The notes beneath the pieces are model-generated. The model searched no databases. It saw only the letters and a list, made by a program, of their open reading frames with translations, and was not told where the DNA came from. DNA of 64,000 bases from Brachynemurus nebulosus. Lineage: Eukaryota; Arthropoda; Insecta; Neuroptera; Myrmeleontidae. The stretch is taken from positions 160,553,498-160,617,497 of the forward strand of contig JAPWDM010000001.1 of the NCBI GenBank assembly GCA_035578155.1, given 5' to 3'. Of the stretch, positions 10,780 to 22,285 are shown piece by piece; the stretch's first letter is position 1; each line of letters begins with the position of its first letter. Position numbers and translations under genes: made by a program.

Positions 10780-11817
10780 AATGGGATGGAATTGATAATC
10801 GGGGGAGAGATTGTTCACTAAATCATATTTTTTTTAAATTGAATATAGCTTCAGAACTATAGTTTAGAATGCGATTTTCCCGACCGATAATGGAAGAAAT
10901 ATGATGGCTGAAAATACCCTATACACGTCAAGTTCAGCAGTTCCATATATTTAAAAAAAATATAGCGTATTAAAAGAAGTCGTATTTTTGGGTGAAAGTG
11001 AACTTTTAAAACTTTATCTGATGAGTCAAAATCTAAACACAGTTTTTATATTTTAATAAAATACACATAATTGTTGATGCTTTGTAACCATCACGTGCTT
11101 GGCTGTACATAATCAGTTCAGTATTTTTTGTCATAATTGACATATTATTGCGTGGGGTGAGATTAATCATATACATGGGGTGAATGTTCAATCATTGTAT
11201 TAAAAGATTAATTGCGTATAGCCATATACAATGTATCTGACCATGTTTTATACTCTTAAAAACTGTTAAAATTTATTATAAGCATCAAACAAGCTTTTTT
11301 ACAATAAGAATTTTTTTGAAAATTTAAAACAAGTAGTGTTAAAACAGTTTTTATACTCTTAATTAGGGCCGTGAAAAAAATGGCGGGCCCTGGCACTAAA
11401 ACCGTATTTTTTACAAAATTTTCCTCCCCAAAAAAATAGGCGATGAACAAAAAAAAGCCCTTAACTTTTTTATTCTGGCCTTTTACGGAAAGCTACGGAC
11501 TCCCTCCTTAAGCCCGCGCCGCGAGGCTGTAACCCCGGCTACACCACCCTCTCGTCGGGCCTACTCTTAATGAAGAAAGTGCGTCTTCAGGGCTGCGAAT
11601 TCGTGTGAACAGTCTCACCGCAAAACCAGTATGAGATTGTTCATAGCTTATTTGCTTCCTCTAGGTCTAGACTATGTTTTGGCATGTAAGGTCACAACAT
11701 TTTGTGTCAAGGCCCGTATTACCATACTCTGTATATATAAACCCATTTTGTTTTGATTGTTTTTTATTTCTGTAAAATAAAGACCAAAATATGTTTTTTT
11801 ATCAATTCCATCCCATT
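10780..11817. mobile_element. Element with inverted ends AATGGGATGGAATTGATAA
   Basis: The left end (10780-10798) and the reversed right end (11799-11817) share AATGGGATGGAATTGATAA. G-rich segments with GAGATT and TGTTCA recur inside near 10800 and 11160. A 200-bp hAT-type MITE is nested at 11364-11563. No transposase frame remains and no target duplication was recognised, so the superfamily is open. Confidence 0.7.
11364..11563. mobile_element. Nested hAT-type MITE, 200 bp
   Basis: A perfect 8-bp duplication CTCTTAAT (11356-11363 and 11564-11571) flanks ends TAGGGCC and, reversed, TAGGCCCGACGAG. The interior is GC-rich compared with its surroundings (GGCGGGCCCTGGC near 11383, GCCCGCGCCGCGAGG near 11511). 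It inserted into the 10780-11817 element and is therefore younger than it. Confidence 0.85.
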
Positions 11818-13794
11818 TGAATTTTGAAAAGGGGAAATTAAGTGTGCCAATTTTTTTTTAAACTCATGTATCATGGTAAGGTGTTACTAGAAATAGAAAA
11901 GTCTTGTTATAGAAAATATTAAAAAATAATATTTGTCGAATTTTCGGCTATTCAGGAGGATTCTAGCCAAATATTTGGTATTTAGTCAACGACCAAATGG
12001 GGTTTTCGTTACAAGCATAATTACAAATTATATTAGAATTTCGTAGTTCTGGCAAAACTTGCGTAGTCCGCTTTTCTAAAACTACACTAGCGTGGCATTT
12101 TTTTAAAATTGGATTCGCGAAGCTTCCGATTTTTTGAATCTTTGACTTTTTACGGTTTCCTCGTTGGCATTTACCCAACATTTGAATCAGTAATAGCTGT
12201 TACATTCTGTAGTAATATAGATACAATAAACTATGTATATACTTTTTAGTTTTAAATATTAGGTACACATTAAATATTTTATTTTATTCAAGTTTTAATA
12301 TCGAATGTAATATAAGGTAGTAGATAAAATAAAATATACTTAACATTATACTTGATTACTAAGAGCATTGTAAAAGTAATTCACTTTCTACTAAAATGTG
12401 AGCATTAAAATTATGACATTTAATCATGAAACGTAAATGACCGACTGATTTATAACAATTTCTCGAATCACTCACTTAAAAATATGTCCGTAGTCGTAAA
12501 TTCGATCAAAAATTGAACGATAAACCAGCCGAGAGACGTTAAAAGCTACTAATTGATAGCCAGTAAGCGTTATGATGTTACCTGAAATTAACGTTAGATC
12601 GACAGATCACTGTAGATCGAGTCTAAATACAAAACTGTGTAGTACGTACTGGGCCATTCTGTGCCCCGTCACAACTTAGGTGATCAGTCGTTCATAACCA
12701 GTGAAAGAGTAACATGAATTGTTGATGTATTGTAGTGTGACTTTTATCGCAGTACGTAACGTGAGTAATGTCATACGTAATGTTATAAGCGATGACACAC
12801 ACACACATACACATATGACACATATGCAGGCACAAGCTCAGTGTATATATATGACATATGAGTGGGGATCTTACGTTATTTTTTTGGCGACGCTGGTTAG
12901 GCCGTATAAGATGGCTAGTTATCTATCGATAGTGATCTGTGGTTAGAACTTTTTTTTTTAAAAAAGGGTTAAAGTGTATATAGTTTGTTTCAATTCCACA
13001 AATAGTATGGTTAGACGGTTGTAACCTAGTGGTAAAATTACTATAAAGGTCAAAATCTATCTACAAAAAAGTGACCAGTTTTTTCTCGTTTTCAAAATAT
13101 CAAGTCTAAAACTGATTGCTAAATATAAGCAGATCAATTTCAATTTTAGCCAAAATAATATTAACTGCGTTCTTACAAAAATGTAAATAAATAAATACCA
13201 AATGTAAAAATTGCTAATTTTTATTAAATTTTCGAAGCTTTGAAATAAAAATCTTTCTTTATTAATCTCACATATATCCATCACTACGATAAGAGAGCAG
13301 AAAGATATTTCATCTAGGACGCCAAGTTATATTGTATGGGCCTTGTTTACAGCTTAATTCATTGTAATGTTAATATAGATAGATATCAATATTAATTGTA
13401 GTAAGCGCAATACTCAAAAAGGCTGTGCAAGGTGCATATTTATTTTGGGAATAAATTAAACGAGCATTTATTTATACAGAATACGAAATAACTAAGAGCA
13501 TTTAAAAAACTATTTTAGCATTTGTAAAACAAAAGTAGCAATAAATGAAATAAATGATCACTATTCTTTATTTTCGTGCAAAAGTAAAAATGAACTAAAA
13601 TTAATATAATAGATTTTGTGCCATTTGCTCCATAAATTCACTAAAATGAGCATTAAATATGGTACGCATGTTGTTTATATGCATTGTACTGTGACAGAAT
13701 AAATGGAATAAGATTGTTGTAGGTTGTCCAAGGATAAAAATGTTAAAGAGTATCAATAAAAAAAAAGAAATACAAACGAATCTAAAAAAAAATA
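11818..13794. other. Unassigned stretch
   Basis: About 2 kb without a supportable gene. A short CA run lies near 12798-12815. TCAGTCG near 12687 resembles an arthropod initiator, and an ATG follows it at 12715. That frame stops after three codons, and the next one ends at a phase-0 donor, so it does not fit gene A's missing first exon. Confidence 0.4.
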
Positions 13795-13850
13795 GCCCTG
13801 TCGCAGCATCTGCATAACATAGCGAATTTTCAAATATTGGGCACTGGCGG
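13795..13850 (-). repeat. Dispersed-repeat end (GTTATGCAGATGCTGCGACAGG)
   Basis: In reverse, this carries the motif also seen near 2605-2650 and 63345-63390: TTCGCTATGTTATGCAG, then CTGCGACAGGG, then a T-rich run. The common boundary at CGACAGGG suggests the terminus of a transposable element family. Confidence 0.6.
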
Positions 13851-14578
13851 GTCTCATCTAAGATGTATCCATTTAAAATAGTTTAGCTTTCTAACAGTGA
13901 AACAATTTTCAAAATCAGTTCTGTAGTTAATTTTTGGCGCTTTTGGGTCCCCTGAACCCTAACCGATCTCATATAGTGTGGCATATATCCATTTAACAAT
14001 ATATTATTAGATTACATAACTATAGTTTTCGATTTTTTTCTAGGTACGCAAATATATATATATAAATTATATTTTCTCTCTAAAGGAGGACATCATACAA
14101 AAATTTTCTTTCCATAACGTATTCTTAAAAAATCTGGCTAATTTTAATTTAAAAAGATGAAACAGAGCTATTGTTATTATAACACATACATACATATTGA
14201 ATAACTAACTAGCACTTGTTTTATCTAGAAAGGAATTGCTAAAACGATGAAGCATTTATTGTAAAAAAATTCAACAAATTTCTTAATTTTTCTCAAAAGT
14301 TAGTTCACTTAGAACAATGTTTTAAAAGCTGATGCCCGCATACCAATTTTTTACGCTCTTTCCAATGGTGTAAAAAAAAAATAAATAATTTTTGAATTCA
14401 GGCCAAATTTTGCAAAAAATCATTAAAAATGGCGAAAAGTGGCCGAAAAACCTAATTTTGGGCATCCGACGTGTCTGGCTAACGAACTTAGCCGAGCCAA
14501 TCCGTATTCCAGCCCGCATACCAAATTTCATAAGCATTAAACGTTTCGTTCAAGAGTTATCGTGCACACACATAAATA
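13851..14578. other. Decayed repeat-like DNA
   Basis: The text resembles degenerate LINE tails: phrases such as TTTTGGGTCCCCTGAACCCT near 13940-13960, and GCCCGCATACCAA, which occurs at 14334 and again at 14512. GTGCACACACATAAATACAT occurs at 14562 and again near 14653, on either side of a TA run. No host exon was recognised. Confidence 0.4.
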
Positions 14579-14781
<203 letters not shown>

Positions 14782-14922
14782 GAAGTGGATTTTCGGGTTC
14801 TAGAGGCTCCAAAACAAATTTCTATCATAGTCCCGGACTTAGGTCTTACCATAAAAGCTGCTGTAAGAGCTGAATTTCCAGAATGGAAATTCGCTAATAG
14901 CAAAAGGGTAAAAGAGGTTTAG
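14782..14922 (+). repeat. Dispersed module beside (TA)n, copy 2
   Basis: It aligns to the reverse complement of 1990-2187. The plus-strand translation contains APKQIS, then AEFPEWKF, and ends at a stop at 14920-14922. The other copy encodes a related string, so the two copies may keep the end of a former reading frame of an unrecognised element. No function is claimed. Confidence 0.5.
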
Positions 14923-15151
14923 AATCAGTTACCTAACAATCTCCTCTTAATATAGTAATTTATTGATCAGAATTAAAAACTATTTTAAATACCATGTTTT
15001 TCGTATTAATGAAGTAGTTTTTTCTTTTTGAAAATTTTTGTAATAATTTTCATAAAATAATTGTTCTTTAAAAAATGAGCGCGAAAAACGGCTCGTTGTT
15101 GAGGTGACCATTTGAGATTGAGTGACCAATTTTGTTGTAGGTATCCAGACA

Positions 15152-15310
15152 TTTACACGATCAGTAATACTGTCAGTATTCACTGACAAAAATAATAAAT
15201 CATTATTTTTATAATATAAATCCTAGATATGAATACTTCAGTATTGTCAATACACAATCAGTAATAATGTCAGTATTTCAAAATACTGACAGTATTACTG
15301 ATCGTGTAAA
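15152..15310. mobile_element. Short MITE, 159 bp, with 29-bp inverted ends
   Basis: The left end TTTACACGATCAGTAATACT continues into GTCAGTATT, and the right end is its reverse complement. Internal partial copies (CAATCAGTAATAATGTCAGT near 15257) show the terminal motif was duplicated inward. No target duplication was obvious, so the superfamily is unassigned. Confidence 0.78.
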
Positions 15311-16209
15311 GGCCGCCATAATATATCAAGGTAAAACACGAATATCATGTAAATTATGGTTGCTTATTGTTACTATGTTTTCAAGCTAACGAAAATATTA
15401 AAATTAAAAAATTTCGCTTTGCAAATGAAAATTATAAGAATTGATATCTTGTACTAATTGTAACTAATTGTTTACTAATTGTAACGTCGTTTTAAAGTAA
15501 TAGCGCATTTTCATACATTTGAATCATTGTTGAAATACAGTTACCTGCTATCCAAATTGAACTACTATTCAAATTTTAATTTTGATGTGATTGACTACCT
15601 AACAGATATTCAAAATTTTACTTTTCAACCAAACATTCCCAAATTATGTACAGATTTAATTCCATATAGTCCGTTAACTCCACTCACCAAACAAGTTTAA
15701 TCTGACAATTGTCATATTTTAACAGCGTATCCAATTTCCCTTGTGACCTTTCCATAGACCAGAGACATTTTGAACCTTCTTTAGCCCTAAAAACGATTTT
15801 AAACTCACGTTCATTTTTTTCGCGATCTCAATAACATTTGAACAAAATATGTGTGTAGACGAGATTCGCCCAGCTATTTATTGTTGACCCCTTTTTGGGA
15901 ATTCTAACGTACAATTTTAACTTCACTTTCATTTTCTCCTGGATCTGGGTAATTTTTGAACAAAATTTGGTCGAAATCCATCCAACCGTGAATCTGGTCT
16001 AGAAAATCGTACAACTTTAATAAGAAATCCTGATAATTTTTCTGTGACTTTGTGAGAGGTCTATTCGTATCACTTTTGGTCTACTTATTGTAATTTTATC
16101 TAAAACAAATCAGAAAAATATACGACATCTATATTTTATTCTTATGAATATATGTATAAGGTTAAATTAAATTTAAAAAGAAGTCATTTTGGATCAATTC
16201 TGCGTTATG
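15311..16209. repeat. Decayed LINE-tail-like repeats
   Basis: From about 15745 to 16040 there are repeated phrases: ACTCACGTTCATTTTTTTCG with GAACAAAATATG, then ACTTCACTTTCATTTTCTCC with GAACAAAATTTGGTCGAAAT. The same phrases appear in the block at 54362-56140. This indicates degenerate copies of one tandem or dispersed family. The first 400 bases hold nothing recognisable. Confidence 0.5.
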
Positions 16210-16710
16210 AGTAGAATAGTCAGGCTGGTTCTGGCTCAAGCTTGTAGGTGAGGGGGTAAAACGTTTTGGGGGAGTTGCGAGGGGGGTAAGCTGCATACGT
16301 ATAGTTGATGATGATGATGACGACGAGGCGAGTGATTGAGCGGCGGCGAGGGAGTAGGTGGTGGGTAGGCCATAAGTACACCCCCACATCGTCGTCATCG
16401 TCATCATCAACTATACGTATGCAGCGCGCAAACACACATAGTATACCTACTCGCGTCACAAGTATACCCTGTACGTACGCAGCGCACACACGTCAGCAGC
16501 AGTATGTACGTACTCGTGGGAAAAATACATGCATACAACGCGCGTCATTGCCTACCCGCCACCTACTTCCTCGCCGCCGCTCAATCACTCGCCTCGTCGT
16601 CTTCATCATCATCAACTATACGTATGCAGCTTACCCCCCTCGCAATTCCCCCAAAACGTTTTACCCCCTCACCAACAAGCTTGAGCCAGAACCGGCCTGA
16701 CTATTCTACT
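16210..16710. mobile_element. GC-rich foldback element, 501 bp
   Basis: Arms of about 160 bases (16210-16370 and about 16550-16710) are near-identical inverted repeats starting AGTAGAATAGTCAGGC. GTTATG occurs directly outside both ends (16204-16209 and 16711-16716), a possible 6-bp target duplication. The arms contain GATGATGATG runs and GAGCGGCGGCGAG, far more GC-rich than the surroundings. The centre holds a third partial copy of the arm motif (CATCATCAACTATACGTATG near 16402). Open frames across it are products of the repeat and not genes. Confidence 0.82.
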
Positions 16711-16782
16711 GTTATGTGAAATGTTTCTTTAAACGCAAGTTACAAATGGAATATCCATTTGCCCCGAAATGCAACGTTGTCC

Positions 16783-16998
16783 AATCATTATAAGAAATAA
16801 TGCACAAAATATAAATTTCTATTGCTCAAAATGGTAAATAGCAACGGTCTTAAAATAATGTACAAAATATAAAGTATTATTGCACAAGTAGTGATTTTAT
16901 TGCTTGAAATATAGGGTAAATATAATGCACAAAAATATAAAATTCTATTGCACACAGTGTAAAATCTATTGCTCAAAGTCTATAAAATAATGCGCGCA
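16783..16998. repeat. Degenerate tandem repeat, units about 60 bp
   Basis: Variants of AATAATGCACAAAATATAAA followed by TCTATTGC occur about four times, near 16796, 16855, 16923 and 16985. The array is diverged and noncoding. Confidence 0.68.
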
Positions 16999-17024
16999 TA
17001 AATGATAGGCATTTATTTTTTATG

Positions 17025-17051
17025 TCACCGAAGGATGACATCCTTCGGTGA
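17025..17051. other. Perfect 12-bp hairpin
   Basis: TCACCGAAGGAT, loop GAC and ATCCTTCGGTGA form a perfect stem directly after the tandem array. It may be the junction of two inverted repeat ends or a small foldback. No function is evident. Confidence 0.8.
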
Positions 17052-17055
17052 TATT

Positions 17056-18473
17056 ATAACACAGGTCTGTGATCAAAAATTTGAGAGAGGTGGCAATCAG
17101 TAATAATAATAATAAAATATAAAAAATAATTAATGAGTTGCACATGCATGTACTAATAAACGCAAGAGGGGGATGTATTTTCACTGTACTTAAAAAATAA
17201 AAAAACCAGCCAAAAATCATAAATTAACACGTTCACCATTATATGTGAAGAATACATAAAGAAATGACTACAGCAATTTTGCGTTTTCATAAAAGAAAGC
17301 TAATTTTTTTTTTTTTTTACAAACAAATATATTGTGCTCTTGTTCAAAAAATAAACTGTAGTATAAACTCGACATAAATGACGACATACGCAAAGTACTA
17401 TATAAACAAATACAATACTTGATACAACACACTCACTTGTTTTAAAAATGTTCTACTGTTAACACTATTTCAAGTAATGAGTGTCACAGAAAATTTGAGA
17501 TTAATGGAAATATTTATCGATCGAAAATATTTTCCTTAAAAAAATTGCTTGTAGTATTACAACATTGGCAATCACACACTGGTCACACTTTTCTGAACAC
17601 CCTCCCCCATATCAGCGCGTAACGTAATGTATTGACTGCCTTGACAGGTATTCCTTTAAGTATACAAAAATTTCTTTTCATTTTCGTTTTGTCCAATATT
17701 TTGACGTGGTCTTACAGTCGGCGCTGAAAAAAGAACATCTTTTTACGGTCACAGCCCAAAACTTGAACGGGTGATCTGAAATCAGAAAATCAAACGGGCT
17801 TCGGACAAAATCTCTTCTGGTTTATTAAATCTAAATTTATACCAATGCTGTAAAAAAAAAAAATTGCAACATATCGCCTATTTTCACTGTTTTTATCCTT
17901 AAAAGGAGGTTAAATTTTACCCCTCATTCGTTATAATTAATAAAAAGTCACGGATTATAGCCTGTGTCCCGTTTTATAAGCCTTAACTAATTAATCGAGA
18001 TACTTTCTAGCCACCAACAAAAATAAGTACAAGAATATTGAAACAAACACATACTGTTAATCGCATAGGAAGGCCACCTGAGCAGTCTGAGTGAAAAGTG
18101 GTTCAATCCACTAGAAAATCACTATCATTGTCTATCTTACCGGAATAATCGCCAATGAGGCAATAATAAAATTAATTAATTGATAATAAAGAAAACAAAA
18201 CCAACAATAAGTATTCTTATGTTTTACTTATCGTACTTACCGTTTTAAGTACATATTAAGCCGTTAAAAGAAATTATAAAATATTCTCAACAAAAAACAT
18301 CTATTAACATTTAGTAGTTATATAATAACTTTTACTTTCTTTCATTGGTATCATATTATTTTTAACTAGAATAATAATTTTTTTTAATTAATTAGTTGCA
18401 CATCTTGAATTTTTTCATATTAAATGTTTATTCTCTAATTCATATCATAATAATTGTAATGTCAATAACACAG
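17056..18473. other. Unassigned stretch
   Basis: No gene was recognised. TGGTTCAATCC near 18100 is B-box-like, but no tRNA fold was seen. Single-base runs are frequent. Confidence 0.35.
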
Positions 18474-18655
18474 CTCATTTTTGAATTTAAAGAAAAAAAG
18501 ATTGTAGTCTCGAGATATGTGGAAATAATGTTGGATATTTAGTTTTTTAATTAAATATTTATTTGTAACTACCTAGTTACATATTAAAAAAAAAATAATA
18601 AAAAAGGTCAATTTTTGATGTTTTTTAGCGAATCTCCCCTCAATTATAATTAAGG
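18474..18655 (+). repeat. Dispersed repeat, pair with 48005-48195
   Basis: Both copies share CAGCTCATTTTTGAATTTAA, TGTNGAAATAATGTTG, TTTAGTTTTTTAAT and the end GGTCAATTTTTGATG...GCGAATCTCCCC. The second copy ends at TTAA. The reversed end sequence, GGGGAGATTCGC, is also found on the other side of the hAT near 44490. The ends may therefore belong to a TTAA-targeting element family (inference). Confidence 0.68.
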
Positions 18656-19328
18656 ATAATTATCAATTGTGGAAGCATTAAGAACTTATTCATTACCTAT
18701 AATTAAAATAATAATCGCAGTATTTTAGCAAAAATTCCGACTATATCAGTTCACAAAAATTTATTAAATATTTGAAGTTAAACAATAAATAGTAATAAAT
18801 ATTTAGTAAAATAATTAATTGTATAAAAAGAATAATATTCATCTAACATACATTTTTTGTTCCGTATTCCACTTTTTCTACTTCCTAGAAAACAATAGAA
18901 TGATTAAAAATATAAATGAATGTTGATAACCCTTTTCATTTGTTTTACATACTTATAAAACAATACATAAATGTGCACATACATAATATGTGAAAGTGAA
19001 AGCCAAATTTGGCAAATTTTCATAATACATCATTTTATGTACATTGTAGTTTATTTGTACACTTACATATTTATGTGTATGTACACGCTTAATGATAATT
19101 TTTTCTGTTGCATCATAATTAAAACAATTAGTATAGGTATCTTTTGTGTTAATAAAATAAATAAGAATAATAAACTGTTTTTCTTCTGTTACTAGTATTT
19201 ATTGTGATCGACAAACTATTGTTGAAATTCTGGAAAGCGTCTTCATAAAAATGATGTAATCAAATTGTGCTAAATATAGAAACTATAACTATTCTTTTAA
19301 TTAATAATAAACGTAATTACCTATTTCC
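18656..19328. other. Unassigned AT-rich DNA
   Basis: No supported feature was seen. A plus-strand frame at 18971-19195 has no domain. Confidence 0.35.
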
Positions 19329-19332
19329 TTAA

Positions 19333-20172
19333 GGGAGGAGTTCAAATAAAAACCAACTTTTATATTTATGATTATTTTGCTTGTTGAATTTTTTTTCAAA
19401 TTAGGGAGGGTTTCAAATAGAAAATTTTGTTTTTGAAACATTCATTACTCTTCCCTGTGGGAGGAGGGGGCCCTTTTTCACAAGTTTTTAAGTGTTTACA
19501 AGGAACGCCATATCTCAAAAAGTAATGAATATTTTTTAAATATTTTTTCATTATTTTATTCCTAAAGGACCTGTCCATAAAGCTGATTTCAGGTAATTTT
19601 AAACATTAACTATAAAATTGTACTCCCAAACTTCTAAAAATTATAAAACCCAATTTTTTATTTTAAAAAATTGTTTAAAAGTAGTTACAATTATTCAAAT
19701 GGAAAAAGCATACTCCACTTTATGCGCAATATGTTTATGAACAAAATTAAAAAAATATTAAGTCTCTATCTTTTCTAGAACTTGAGATATGATTTTACTT
19801 GTCGGGAAAAACACAACTTTCGGGAAACAGTAAAAAACAAAAATAATAACAAAAGAAGCAGTTTACTCACTGCTTATTAAAACTCTCCAGTCCCATACAT
19901 TGTCCCCTCTTGTTCCTTTTTCGTGCATACTATAACTCATGCACACACTAAAACTAAATATTACTGATCAAATCGCGAGGGGGGGGGGGGAGCGTTGTCT
20001 GCGAAGGCGCAGCAACTTGGCTGTGCAGCGGCTCACAAATAAATATTTTTCTACTTTTTGGTCATGTTTTATATATCACCGTGTTTGTAAAGAACCACAG
20101 GACAAAATAAAAACAAAAAACCAGATTCGAAAAAAATTAGTTTATTAGCCGTTTCTAGCGTGAAGTCCCCCC
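19333..20172. mobile_element. Possible TTAA-flanked element, 840 bp
   Basis: TTAA at 19329-19332 and 20173-20176 bounds ends GGGAGGAGTTCA and, reversed, GGGGGGACTTCA, which match at ten of twelve bases. Similar ends followed by TTAA appear near 21744, 21829 and 48188. The inverted ends are short and G-rich, so chance cannot be excluded. No transposase frame is present. Confidence 0.4.
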
Positions 20173-20625
20173 TTAAGTACCCAAAAATACTGTAAAATAC
20201 TTAATAATACAGTGCTCTCCTTAATACCGCTAGCTACAGCAACAGCGGGAGATATGTTTTGAGGGTATTCGCTACCCATAAACAGCCAAAAATTGAATTT
20301 TTTCCAAAAAAAAATTTTTCTCTTAATTTACACTTTATTTAGTTCTAAATGAGAAAATATAACTAAAATATAACTGAATAGTATACCTTACCCATTAGAA
20401 AATATAACTGCTTCCCTGATCCACCTCATCTAACAGTGTATCTCAGCTATGATTGCGATTATCCGAAAATTTACTTCCTCTATGTTTTCAACAATGAAAT
20501 TGAATATTACAAGAAAACCGATAAAAAAATGAAATTTTTTGTGCATATTAACAGTTATCTTTTCTTGTATGATATTTTGAATTATATTGGACTATTGGAC
20601 TATTGGTTTCCTGATAAAAAAAAAA
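20173..20625. other. Unassigned DNA
   Basis: No supported feature was seen here. A short plus-strand frame at 20436-20636 has no recognisable domain. Confidence 0.35.
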
Positions 20626-20825
20626 TGAAGACATGAGTGGCTGAAGGTGTTATGTAACATTGTTTTTCAAAAATTCATTTTTTGTCAAATTTTGAAATAT
20701 TCTATGATGAAGTATCATAATATATTAAAATTAATGGTTTCATAAGGTTCAATAGTTTTGTAGAAATTCAATAATAAACATGTGCTATTGCATGGGAAGT
20801 ATTTGTCTATCCACTCATGTCTTCA
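20626..20825. mobile_element. Short MITE-like inverted repeat, 200 bp
   Basis: TGAAGACATGAGTGG at the left end is matched by its reverse complement at the right end. The interior is AT-rich and noncoding. No target duplication was identified. Confidence 0.6.
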
Positions 20826-20893
20826 AATACTTTTGACAACATTGTTTCAATTTTTTTTATTAATTTTAAAATATCAATATTTTTTATGGCAAG

Positions 20894-21451
20894 ACTACGA
20901 TAAGTACGGCGCCAAGATTTGATGACACTTTCTTATAGAACTTGACAAAATAAAATGAAAAACAAGAGTAAAATTTTTCGAGATCTCGCTTCGTTTTCAA
21001 GTTAAACTTGTTTTTGAATTCCAATATATTGTATGTATGGGTGTGGGCACGAGTACGATATCCGAGGCGACAAAATTTGACAAGCGGATCTGTTAGATTT
21101 TAGCATTCTAAACAAAAAATAAAGAGTAAAAAAATTTGAAATTCACCTTAGTTTTCGAGATATCGATCGTTAAACTTGTATTTAAGTTGTCATGAAATTC
21201 GGATATATTGTATTTGTGTATGGTGTAATATTTTGGTGAAATACTGGTGATATATATTTATATCAAAAATCGAAGTTTATTGTCAAAACTAGCCTAACCT
21301 TCGGACAAAGGGTAACCTTAAATACAAGTTTAACGATCAACATCTCGAGAACGAAGCGAGATCTCGAAAAATTTTATTCTTGTTTTTCGTTTTATTTTGT
21401 CAAGTTCTATAAGGAAGTGTCATCAAATCTTGGCGCCGTACTTATCGTAGT
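20894..21451. mobile_element. Foldback element, 558 bp
   Basis: Arms of about 130-140 bases start ACTACGATAAGTACGGCGCC and are near-perfect inverted repeats (20894-21025 and about 21315-21451). The interior contains diverged direct copies of an arm segment (TTTCGAGATATCG, TATATTGTATTTGTG). No clear target duplication or coding frame was found. Confidence 0.8.
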
Positions 21452-21865
21452 ATCCCCTTTTTTATACTTCCTTTTTAGATACAGTAGTGAAAATACGTGA
21501 ATTTTTAGTGAATTTAATTAGCTTTAATTTGAGACCAAAATTGATTAATGTAGTTTTTTCAGAATATCAGTTTTAAAAAATTAACCATTTTTTTCGAATA
21601 AATAGACTTTGATCGTAACGCGAAACTCAAAAAATTCAAACATAATTATTTTTATCATTGTTAAGTTTATATGGTTACATAACTGCCAAAAATTAATGGG
21701 AAAATTTGAAAATAAAAAAGTGTTTCAGGAGTAGTGAATCCCCTTAACAAAAAATAGTACCCCCATTTTTGCCCTATATTTAATTCTTCAAAAATTAATG
21801 CACGATTCTCTCAATACCGTGAATCCCCTTAACAAAAAGTATCATTCATAGTATCATTCTATCCT
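21452..21865. other. Spacer with a repeated end motif
   Basis: GTGAATCCCCTTAACAAAAA occurs near 21735 and again near 21820. It resembles the TTAA-bounded ends seen elsewhere in the window. Nothing else was recognised. Confidence 0.45.
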
Positions 21866-22285
21866 GAAATCATTTCCGCTATTAACTGGAATAAAATTTG
21901 GTCGTGTAATATGAAACTTCGCTTTCCAACCACTTCGTCTACCTTGTACTTCATATACATATCAACACTTTCTTAAGCATTAGATAAATATTTAAAAGCC
22001 GTTCTTTAATTTTAATTAGTATTACTGTACCTTGGCATCATTTCCGTCATTAGCTGGAATAATATTTAGCCGTGCAATATGAAATGTCGTTTTCCGACCA
22101 CCTATAGTTTACTATGTAATTCAGATACATATCGACACTTTCTTAAGCATTAGTAAATTATTTAAAAGCAATTCTTTAATTTTAGACCGAATTCATGTAG
22201 TTCGGAATCATTTCCGTCATTAGTTGGCATAACATTAGGTCGTGTTAAGTGAATTGTCGTTTTCCAAACATTTGGCTGACCATAT
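21866..22285. repeat. Tandem repeat, period about 169 bp, 2.5 copies
   Basis: CATTTCCGYYATTARYTGG starts at 21871, 22039 and 22209, giving periods of 168 and 170. Shared blocks include TCGTTTTCC, ACATATC and ACACTTTCTTAAGCATTAG. Copies differ by roughly 15-20 percent. Periods near 170 bp are common for nucleosome-sized satellites, but this array is tiny. Confidence 0.82.

Noticed and set aside
12675..12780. Possible promoter and first exon for gene A (TCAGTCG, then ATG)
   Set aside because: The first ATG frame stops after three codons, and the next ends at a phase-0 donor, while gene A needs phase 1.
16162..16719. Four open frames on both strands with Ser-rich and His-rich stretches
   Set aside because: They arise from the foldback's inverted arms and GAT repeats; the same peptides appear twice because the DNA does.
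16783..16998. CRISPR-like array
   Set aside because: Units are diverged and not regularly spaced, and the context is eukaryotic.
18090..18115. tRNA-like B box (TGGTTCAATCC)
   Set aside because: No acceptor stem or anticodon arm was found around it.
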